Made by a program: the position numbers and the translations under genes. Source: a virus. Taken from it: DNA of 32,752 nucleotides. Each line of letters starts with the position of its first letter. Within the stretch, counting starts at the first letter, position 1. The notes under the pieces are model-generated. The model ran no database searches. It was given only the letters and a program-made list of their open reading frames with translations, and was not told the DNA's origin. The stretch spans positions 1 to 32,752 of the IMG/VR virus record IMGVR_UViG_3300025889_000520; one strand, given 5' to 3'. Positions 26,449-32,752 of the stretch are shown here, piece by piece.

Positions 26449-27914
26449 GCCAGCGCCTCACGGTGCGGGTGAAGGGGGGCAAGCCGGACCCTGAGAGCCT
26501 GCGGAAGATAGAAGAGTTCAATCAAGTTCTCCAGGCTAACCCCCTCTACGCCTATGTCCCGCACGATAAGCAGATGGAGTTCCACGCCTCTACCGACAAG
26601 CTGAAGGCGTTCATCGGAGGAAACAGATCGGGCAAGACTACTGCCGCGATTCTTGACTGCCTGATTCAGTCAGTAGATAAGGACTTTCTGCCCGACAACC
26701 TGAAGCCTTACAAGCACCACGAAGGCGAGTTCTACTGCCGCCTAGTTTCTCCAGACTTCACTTCCACGATGGAAGGCGTGATCTTTCACAAGATTCGCCA
26801 ATGGGTTCCCCGCGCAGCCCTGAAGGGTGGATCGTGGGACAAGGCATACGACAAACAGCGCCGGGTTCTCAGGTTCGCCAACGGTTCGTGGTGGGACTTT
26901 CTCACCTACGAGCAGGACTTGGACAAGTTTTCGGGAGCCGCCCTACACCGCGTCTGCTACGACGAGGAACCGCCCGGAGACAAGGGCGAGGCTATCCGGC
27001 AAGAGTGCCGCGCCCGTCTAGTGGACTTCGGGGGCGACGAAGTATTCGCCTTCACCCCGCTTCTCGGACTCTCCTGGGCCTACGACGCAATCTGGGAGCG
27101 CCGGCACGACGACGATGTGACCGTAGTGCAGGTGGATATGGACGATAACCCCCACCTTGACCAAGACGCAAAGCGTGACTTCTTGGCGGGCCTTACTAAA
27201 GAGGAGGCTGAAGCTCGTAAGTCGGGCAAGTTCGTTCACTTCTCCGGCCTTTTCTATCCCGAGTATTCGGACGAAACCCATCTGCGCGAAGCCCCGAACC
27301 GCGATCACCTGAAGGGCCAAGATATCGTTGTAGGCATTGACCCCGGTTTCCGTCGAACGGGAGTCGTATGGGTTGCCTTCGACAATGACAACGGGGCTTT
27401 CGTCTTTGACGAGTTCTACCCGCAGGAGATGGTGGTAGGCCCTATCTCAGAGGCAATCAAGGACCGCAACGAGTTCTGGGGCGTGGACCCTATCTATGTG
27501 ATTGACCCGTCTGCCCGCAACCGCGCAACGATCAACGCGGAAGGCGTAGAGGCAGAGTTCGCCCGCGAAGGTATCTACTGCGAACACGGGCAGAACGACC
27601 GGGCTTCGGGCATCTTGGAAGTAAAGGCGCGGCTCCAGCAGCACCGCCTAGTTTTTTCGTCCGATTGCCGGAACATACTTTGGGAGATATCGCGCTACCG
27701 CCGCGACCCTCGCTCTAACGACGAGTTCGCGGCCATAAAGAGGGACGATCACCTTCTCGACGCGATGCGATACGCGATTATGGCCCGCGCTTGGGGCAAT
27801 CTCGCACCGAATGTAGGACGACAGAGGCGACGGGGTTTCAGCCCCACTTACGAACCGCCCTGGAGTCCACCTGAAAGAACTGAACAACAAGGCCCGTTAG
27901 GAGTATTCACTTGA
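26445..27914 (+). CDS. terL: Terminase large subunit
   Basis: A 489-residue packaging motor from ATG 26445 (ATGA overlap). The ATPase domain has Walker A GGNRSGKTT (58-66) and Walker B RVCYDEE (169-175, D173-E174). The RNase H-like nuclease domain has VVGIDPG (D299), YVIDPSA (D354) and DDHLLDAMRY (D435/D439). It cuts concatemeric DNA and drives it into the prohead with the portal. Length is normal for the family. Confidence 0.96.
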   Translation: MSQRLTVRVKGGKPDPESLRKIEEFNQVLQANPLYAYVPHDKQMEFHASTDKLKAFIGGNRSGKTTAAILDCLIQSVDKDFLPDNLKPYKHHEGEFYCRLVSPDFTSTMEGVIFHKIRQWVPRAALKGGSWDKAYDKQRRVLRFANGSWWDFLTYEQDLDKFSGAALHRVCYDEEPPGDKGEAIRQECRARLVDFGGDEVFAFTPLLGLSWAYDAIWERRHDDDVTVVQVDMDDNPHLDQDAKRDFLAGLTKEEAEARKSGKFVHFSGLFYPEYSDETHLREAPNRDHLKGQDIVVGIDPGFRRTGVVWVAFDNDNGAFVFDEFYPQEMVVGPISEAIKDRNEFWGVDPIYVIDPSARNRATINAEGVEAEFAREGIYCEHGQNDRASGILEVKARLQQHRLVFSSDCRNILWEISRYRRDPRSNDEFAAIKRDDHLLDAMRYAIMARAWGNLAPNVGRQRRRGFSPTYEPPWSPPERTEQQGPLGVFT

Positions 27915-28213
27915 AGCCCAAGATCGTAGAAACCGCCGAAAAGGTTCCTGCCCGCTGCATCGTAAGTTCGGAGATAGATGGCCCGTTCATTGACACCGGC
28001 ACCTACGCTGGCGAGATGGACCCCTATATCTACCTCTCGGTTGCTTACGTCACCGAAGTAGCCCGCGACCTGCTCGGAATGGTTCCGAAGCAAGAAGTAG
28101 ATGATCTGAAAGAACAGGTCAATGCGATGAAGGTCAAGCTCGAACAGATGGAGAAAGTGGAAGACGCAGTAAAGGTGATCCAAGAGTTCGAGACTGAACA
28201 GGTTCTTTCGTGA
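27911..28213 (+). CDS. Small protein with C-terminal coiled coil (TTG start)
   Basis: A 100-residue protein. TTG 27911 overlaps the terminase stop as TTGA and has AGGAG at 7-8 nt, so the rare start is well supported. It has a compact first half (VPARCIVSSEIDGPFIDTGTYAGEMDPYIYLSVAYV) and a long helix (EVDDLKEQVNAMKVKLEQMEKVEDAVKVIQEF). It may be a head-assembly or accessory protein. The family is not recognised. Confidence 0.65.
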   Translation: MKPKIVETAEKVPARCIVSSEIDGPFIDTGTYAGEMDPYIYLSVAYVTEVARDLLGMVPKQEVDDLKEQVNAMKVKLEQMEKVEDAVKVIQEFETEQVLS

Positions 28214-28500
28214 TCGCCGCCCTTGCGATTCTTTCCGTCCTGTCCCTCGCCCTTGTTGCCCTTGTCGCTTATCGCTTTAGGACTGCGGATCGCAACTTTG
28301 ACTCGCTTCTCTCCGCAACTCAGAGCCTCTTACAAGATACGCAGCGCGAGCGTGAGGCACAGGCGAAGCAAGTCTCAGAACTACTCAACCGAATACAGGC
28401 TCCCGATGTTGCGCCGTATGTAGAAACCGGCGAGTTCGGAAAGCAGCACGTTTCATTCGACAACGACGAAGATTTCTGGCAGACCCAAGATAAGGACTAA
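28210..28500 (+). CDS. Small protein with N-terminal membrane helix and coiled coil
   Basis: A 96-residue protein from GTG 28210 (GTGA overlap). Residues 2-22 are hydrophobic (IAALAILSVLSLALVALVAY), followed by RFRT and a long helix, then an acidic tail (DNDEDFWQTQDKD). Such proteins occur between terminase and portal genes in several podoviruses. It overlaps the portal start by TAATG. The function is unknown. Confidence 0.6.
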   Translation: MIAALAILSVLSLALVALVAYRFRTADRNFDSLLSATQSLLQDTQREREAQAKQVSELLNRIQAPDVAPYVETGEFGKQHVSFDNDEDFWQTQDKD

Positions 28501-30506
28501 TGGCCGAAGCTCCTGTTGATAACACGAACTTGAATGAGGATCAGAAGGTTCCTGCGAAGGTGCAGGAGCGTATTTCGCGTGGGCGCAATCGTATGCGCCA
28601 GGGATCAGCGAAGCGAAACGAGTGCCTGAAGTTCTGGCGCTCAGAGCAATACCATTGGACCGATCAGAAGGGAAATCTCAACTCTCTTCCCACCACCACT
28701 AACTACTACGAGCAATCTGGCAAGCCGCCGCAGCGTCAGCGCACCACCCGAAATCTGATCTTCGACGTGGTAGAGCGAGAGGTTGCGCTTTCAACTTCGC
28801 GGATTCCCTCCTACCAAGTCTCACCTTCCACCACCGACCCCGAAGATATCGGCGCAGCGCGACTCGCTGAGAAGGTAGCCCTCTACGGCTACGACAAGTG
28901 GCATATCCGCGCCGCTACCGAAGAAGTAGTTCGCTACGGCGTAATCGCAGACGAAGGCTTCGCTTGGCCCTACTTCGATAATCAGGTTGGCCCGTTCATT
29001 CAGGGAACCAATGTGGGGATTGGCGATGTGCGTATCCGAGTCTTCGGCCCCAATGAGGTCTATTGGGAGCCGGGTCTGAACTTCGAGGATTCCCGCTGGC
29101 ATTGTGTAGAGCAGGCCCGCGACCCCGAAGCGATCTATCAGATGGAGGGATACACGGGCGGCAAGCTCACCCCGGACGCGCAGGGCAGCGAATCCCTTAC
29201 TTCTGAGTCCACCCCCGAAGCCAAGCTCGTTCTCGTCAGCGAGTATCTGGAACGCCCTTGCCCCGAGTATCCGCAGGGCCGGTGGATCGTGATTGCCAAT
29301 GGCCGCGTTGTGATTCCAGAGCGCCCCTACCCCTGCGCCGACTATGACGGCGAACCGATTGACGAACCCATTCTTCACAAACTTTCCTACGCCCGTGACC
29401 CCGATTCCGACAGGGATCAGGGTCTAGTAAGGCACCTACTTGACGCACAGAGGACAATAAACGCAGCCGCCTCTAAGTCGGTCGAGTGGTTGGTGCTGGC
29501 GTTGAACCCACAGTTGCTCATTCGTAATGGAGGACTTGCGAAGGGGCAGCGACTTACCGACGAGCCAGGCGCGGTGTATAACGTTGTCGGCAACGGCGAG
29601 ATGGAATGGCGACCCGTTCCGCCCGTCCCGCAGGAGCTATTCCAGATCAAGGGACAGGCCGAAAGCGATATTGCCCGCATCGCGGCTCAGAACGATATCC
29701 CCGGCAACGTGGAATCGGCTCGGGGTATTCAAGCCCTGATCGAGCGCGACACCTCACGCCGGGCAGCGTTCATCGCCAACCTCGCAGAGTTCCATTCGCG
29801 CCTTATGCGCCATTGTCTCTACTTGGTAGCCAGGCATTACACCGAAGAAAGGCTTCTGAAGATAAGGGGGCGCTTCGGACCGGAAGCGATCCGCGATTTC
29901 ACCGGCGCTCAGTTGCGCGGGCAGGTAGATGTTCGGGTCTATCCCGACTCTATCGAGCCGCGCACGAAGCAGGCGATGGAGCAACGGATAATGAACTACG
30001 CGCAGCTCGGGTGGGTCAGCCCCGAAGCGGCGATGGCCGCGATCAACTCAGGCACCGCAGAGGGTCTGATTGAGTCCTACGAGCTTGACCTTGCCCGCGC
30101 CAACGATGTAATCCAGAAGATCAAAGACGGTTCCTTTATGGACGAACCAAGTCGGCGCGTCTTCCCCGGTGAAGCGATGGAGATTGACCCGCAGACCGGC
30201 GAAGAGATTCAGGTGGCCGAAGAGGTTCCGGGGTGGATTCCCCGCCCGTTCGACAATGTTCGTGTCCATAAGCAGGTCTTCGAGGACTTTATGAAGACTA
30301 CCGACTATGACGGTCTGGACGAGGTAGGCAAAGAAGCCGCCGCCCTCTACTACGACACGCTTCTGAAACTCGAAGCAGAGCAAGCCGCCCGCGATCAAGC
30401 GGCGCAGCAGCAGATGGCTGAAGGGCTTGGAATGAATAACGCCGCCAAGCCACAGCAGGCAGCCCCCCTCCCGTCCCTGCCCGGCGGAGAAACACCGCCC
30501 CAATAA
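28500..30506 (+). CDS. Portal protein
   Basis: A 668-residue protein from ATG 28500 (TAATG overlap). It lies directly between terminase and scaffold genes and has the layout of P22-like portals: N-terminal helix with W and aromatic residues, RTTRNLIFDVVEREVALSTSRIP, the crown and stem region with QGLVRHLLDAQRTINAAASKSVEWLVL, and GIQALIERDTSRRAAFIANLAEFHSRLMRH. The C-terminal third is acidic and ends in a Gln/Pro-rich tail. It forms the dodecameric DNA-entry channel. The Gln-rich end suggests a barrel domain or flexible tail. Confidence 0.88.
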   Translation: MAEAPVDNTNLNEDQKVPAKVQERISRGRNRMRQGSAKRNECLKFWRSEQYHWTDQKGNLNSLPTTTNYYEQSGKPPQRQRTTRNLIFDVVEREVALSTSRIPSYQVSPSTTDPEDIGAARLAEKVALYGYDKWHIRAATEEVVRYGVIADEGFAWPYFDNQVGPFIQGTNVGIGDVRIRVFGPNEVYWEPGLNFEDSRWHCVEQARDPEAIYQMEGYTGGKLTPDAQGSESLTSESTPEAKLVLVSEYLERPCPEYPQGRWIVIANGRVVIPERPYPCADYDGEPIDEPILHKLSYARDPDSDRDQGLVRHLLDAQRTINAAASKSVEWLVLALNPQLLIRNGGLAKGQRLTDEPGAVYNVVGNGEMEWRPVPPVPQELFQIKGQAESDIARIAAQNDIPGNVESARGIQALIERDTSRRAAFIANLAEFHSRLMRHCLYLVARHYTEERLLKIRGRFGPEAIRDFTGAQLRGQVDVRVYPDSIEPRTKQAMEQRIMNYAQLGWVSPEAAMAAINSGTAEGLIESYELDLARANDVIQKIKDGSFMDEPSRRVFPGEAMEIDPQTGEEIQVAEEVPGWIPRPFDNVRVHKQVFEDFMKTTDYDGLDEVGKEAAALYYDTLLKLEAEQAARDQAAQQQMAEGLGMNNAAKPQQAAPLPSLPGGETPPQ

Positions 30507-30525
30507 ATAAGACTTTCGCGGATCA

Positions 30526-30557
30526 GCGGCCCCTGCCAGATGCAGGGGGTTAGCCGC
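30526..30557 (+). promoter_or_regulatory. Hairpin between portal and scaffold genes
   Basis: CCCCTGC (30530-30536), loop CAGAT, GCAGGGG (30542-30548), with an outer GCGG/CCGC pairing (30526-30529 and 30554-30557) across a bulge. There is no T tail. It has the same 7-bp stem as the hairpin at 25015 and may mark an RNA-processing site or an attenuator that raises scaffold and capsid expression. Confidence 0.45.
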
Positions 30558-30583
30558 CCCGCTCCACAGGAAGGAAGCCAGAA

Positions 30584-31342
30584 ATGGCAGAACAGGCCCC
30601 TGACAATCAGGATCAGCCCCAGAATGAAACCGCCCCCGCACCCGAGTCCACAGAGGCTCCGAATACGGACCAGGCGAACACGGAGGAATCGGCACCAGCA
30701 TTTACCGAGTCCTACAACCCCGACGAGCTGCCGGAAGAAGCCCGAGCCGCTTACGACGCTGCCTACAAGAGATTGCAGGCGGATTACACCCGTAAGACTC
30801 AGGAAGTATCGGCAAAGCGACGGGAAGCAGAGCAAGCGCAGGCGCTTGTATCTGCGCTGCGGAACCCCGCAACCCAAGCCCAAGCCCTTCAGATGCTCGG
30901 ACTCGAACTAGAGGACGACAGCGAAGACACGGGCTATGTGGACCCCGACGAACGCATTGACCGCTTGGAGCAAATGCTTTCCGAGCGCGAGAAGCAGGCG
31001 GCGGAAGAACGTCAGATGGAGCAAGAGGCAACCCTCATTGACTCTGAACTCGCTCGTCTTTCTAAGGCCGATGGCCGAGAGTTGGACGATTCCGAGGTTG
31101 AACTGATCGTTTCTTTCGCGGTCGCAAATCGTCTGGACGATGGCAAGCCGAATGTTGAGGCGGGTTATCGTCAGCTTCAGGCCCTCTACTCAGAGGCTCA
31201 GAAGCGCCACATTGAGTCGAAGCGAAACGCTCCGGCCCCAGGGATCGGGTCTGCCGCAGAAAAGAAATGGCAACTCGACACCGAAGAGGGTCGAAAGCAG
31301 GCTATGGCGGAGATCGCCGCAGCCACTTTCGATCAGTCTTAG
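30584..31342 (+). CDS. Scaffolding protein
   Basis: A 252-residue acidic protein from ATG 30584, with AGGAAGGAAG upstream. The N-terminal 45 residues are Gln/Glu/Pro/Thr-rich and disordered. Long charged helices follow (ERIDRLEQMLSEREKQAAEERQMEQEATLIDSELARL), then a basic C-terminal part. Position just before the capsid gene and composition identify a scaffold that guides prohead assembly and is removed later. No protease gene is in this window. Confidence 0.82.
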   Translation: MAEQAPDNQDQPQNETAPAPESTEAPNTDQANTEESAPAFTESYNPDELPEEARAAYDAAYKRLQADYTRKTQEVSAKRREAEQAQALVSALRNPATQAQALQMLGLELEDDSEDTGYVDPDERIDRLEQMLSEREKQAAEERQMEQEATLIDSELARLSKADGRELDDSEVELIVSFAVANRLDDGKPNVEAGYRQLQALYSEAQKRHIESKRNAPAPGIGSAAEKKWQLDTEEGRKQAMAEIAAATFDQS

Positions 31343-31361
31343 GTAAGGAGAAACAAACCAA

Positions 31362-32567
31362 ATGGCAGCGACTCTCACGGCGTATAACGACGCTCTGAAG
31401 CGCGTTTATACGCAGGACAGGTTGGAGTCCCAGCTTTACCAAGAGAATCCTTTCTTGGACAAGCTCGGAAAGTCCAGCCGTGTCTCCATCGGTGAAGTAG
31501 CCCGTGTTCCGCTCCACGTTTCCCGTAACGGCGGTTTTACCGTTCTTCCGGGAGCAGGTGGAAACCTGAACGCCGCAGGCGAGCAGGGTATCAGCAAGGC
31601 TGAATACAGCTACACGCACCAGCACCAGCAGATTCAGATTCAGGGTTCCGTCCTCGACCAGGCTTCGGGCAACGCTAATACCGTTGCTGATGTTCTGGAG
31701 ACTGAGGTTTCCGGCGCTCTGGACGACCTGCGTAAGCAGATCACCCGTCAGTTGTTCCAGGACGGTTCCGCAAAGATTGTTGCTTGCGGCACCACCTCGT
31801 CCAGCACCACCGTCACGCTGAACGCGACGGAGGGTGTAGAGGTTCTGGAGCGCGGGTGGCTCTTCCCCGGCCAACTCGTAGATATCGGCACCGCCGCTTC
31901 TGAGGCTTCAGTCGCAGACGGCGTTACGATCACCGCCGTTTCCGAGTCCGGCCCAAGTATCACCGTCAGCGGCTCCGCTATCAGCACTTCTTCGTCGAAC
32001 TTCGTTTCGATCAAGAACGCTCGCGCCGGCGCTACCTCCTACGAGGCCAACGGTCTGAGGAATCTTGTCTCAACCTCGGCTTCTTTCGGAGGCGTTGATC
32101 CTGCCACCTACGCTTGGTGGAAGGCAGCCAACGTTGATACCAGCACCACCACCCTGTCGCTGGAAGCGATGCTCACTCAGGAGCAGAAGATCAACCAGCG
32201 CGGAGCGAAGGCTGACTTCGTTCTGACAGGTCTGAAGCAGAGCCGGAAGTTCTACCAGCTCCTTCAGAACCAGGTTCGGTTCGCCAGCGACAACAGCCTT
32301 TCGGCTGGTGCGCAGGACGTTCCGAAGTGGAATGGTCTGGAGATTCACCGTCACCCCGACTGCTACGACGAGGATATGTATTTCGGTGCCTTCAAGCACC
32401 TGTTCATCGTCGCAACGGCAAAGCCGTCTTGGCAGTCCGATGTGACCGGCGGCGAGATTCTGTCGTGGATTCAGGGAACTGATTCCTACGGCGCGAAGCT
32501 CTCCTACCGCTTCAACCTCGGCAGCAACCGCCGCAACGCTTTCGCCCGTCTGGGCGCTTTGGCGTAG
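31362..32567 (+). CDS. Major capsid protein (HK97-fold type)
   Basis: A 401-residue protein from ATG 31362 with AGGTAAGGAG upstream. The start region (ALKRVYTQDRLESQLYQENPFLDKLGKSSRVSIGEVARVPLHVSRNGGFTVLPGAGG) has the N-arm followed by the P-domain/E-loop pattern of phage capsid subunits. The later part shows a Ser/Thr-rich insertion (about 145-220) and the conserved end QSDVTGGEILSWIQGTDSYGAKLSYRFNLG. It follows the scaffold, so it is the major capsid protein. The Ser/Thr-rich segment may be an inserted surface domain. Confidence 0.88.
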   Translation: MAATLTAYNDALKRVYTQDRLESQLYQENPFLDKLGKSSRVSIGEVARVPLHVSRNGGFTVLPGAGGNLNAAGEQGISKAEYSYTHQHQQIQIQGSVLDQASGNANTVADVLETEVSGALDDLRKQITRQLFQDGSAKIVACGTTSSSTTVTLNATEGVEVLERGWLFPGQLVDIGTAASEASVADGVTITAVSESGPSITVSGSAISTSSSNFVSIKNARAGATSYEANGLRNLVSTSASFGGVDPATYAWWKAANVDTSTTTLSLEAMLTQEQKINQRGAKADFVLTGLKQSRKFYQLLQNQVRFASDNSLSAGAQDVPKWNGLEIHRHPDCYDEDMYFGAFKHLFIVATAKPSWQSDVTGGEILSWIQGTDSYGAKLSYRFNLGSNRRNAFARLGALA

Positions 32568-32582
32568 CGGTAAGTATCACCG

Positions 32583-32615
32583 GCCCCTCGCTGGCTTATT
32601 TAGTCGGCGGGGGGC
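32583..32615 (+). terminator. Strong hairpin after the capsid gene
   Basis: GCCCCTCGCTGGC (32583-32595) pairs with GTCGGCGGGGGGC (32603-32615) over 13 bp with three G-U, loop TTATTTA. AACCC follows, not a T tail, so it is more likely a stability or attenuation element that separates high capsid expression from the following gene. Confidence 0.55.
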
Positions 32616-32639
32616 AACCCAACTTCAAGAAAGGAACCC

Positions 32640-32752
32640 GTGACCGTAGATAGGTTCGGACTTCTGCCCGCGACCGTTCGAGCAAATATCGAGCGCGAGC
32701 AGATGGTGGACAACCAACTTCATAAGGCGAAGGCTCTCGCACAAGCCCTGCG
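32640..32752 (+). CDS. Start of the next head gene (3' truncated)
   Basis: GTG 32640 is preceded by AAGAAAGGAA. The visible 37 residues (MTVDRFGLLPATVRANIEREQMVDNQLHKAKALAQAL) run off the right edge. Position after the capsid gene suggests a head-completion or connector protein, but nothing in the sequence proves it. Confidence 0.6.
   Translation, partial: MTVDRFGLLPATVRANIEREQMVDNQLHKAKALAQAL

Noticed and set aside
1-32752. CRISPR arrays, insertion sequences or transposases
   Set aside because: No regularly spaced repeats with unique spacers and no transposase motifs were seen; the repeats found are intergenic leaders, iteron-like boxes or arm sites.

Overview
This window looks like part of a temperate, tailed actinobacteriophage genome of high G+C content, read from a circular or circularly permuted sequence. 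The end of the late structural operon (left edge) leads into lysis genes, early and lysogeny genes and a leftward accessory block. It then reaches the small basic protein, lysin, terminase, portal, scaffold and capsid genes at the right edge. The integrase and a probable attP lie in the middle with phage genes on both sides, so this is not the edge of an integrated prophage. An actinobacterial host is inferred from an Rpf-type transglycosylase, an mIHF-like protein and an attP core that copies the 3' half of a tRNA-His(GTG). A large internal-virion-like protein and a P22-like portal hint at a short-tailed virion, but no tail gene is seen.

Layout. 1-5134 (+): end of the structural operon. 5135-5274: hairpins and terminators. 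5275-6419 (+): M15 peptidase, GH24 endolysin, holin. 6422-8399 (+): HJR/VRR-type nuclease, HTH-phosphoesterase, unknown protein. 8453-8740 (-): XRE repressor with a control region to its right. 8881-15418 (+): tightly overlapping early genes (SSB-like, RecB/Cas4-like nuclease, replisome organiser with an internal iteron cluster, mIHF-like, HNH, C5 methyltransferase, excisionase-like, integrase). 15421-15719: attP with paired arm sites. 15814-19329 (+): Rpf-like transglycosylase, small membrane proteins, two amino-methyltransferases, an HTH protein. 19564-20320 (+): TerS-like protein and a zinc-ribbon protein. 20309-24526 (-): about 14 small leftward genes. 24527-25056: GC-rich non-coding divergent region. 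25057-32752 (+): packaging and capsid genes.

How it works together. Most neighbours overlap by 1-4 nt (ATGA, GTGA, TAATG, TGATG), so translational coupling is the rule. The leftward block is different: its genes are separated by structured leaders of two kinds. One is a duplicated promoter with an extended -10. The other is a module of a roughly 50-nt three-way-junction RNA shaped like a tRNA without a D arm, plus a second hairpin with an AATAG loop 20-26 nt before the start codon. Four such modules keep their fold while changing their stem sequences. These modules, and a cytosine-methyltransferase gene in which two frames both read as protein and conserved motif IX sits in the second frame, are the two most unusual things here. 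All family names are from recognition of motifs in the translated sequence; no database was searched.
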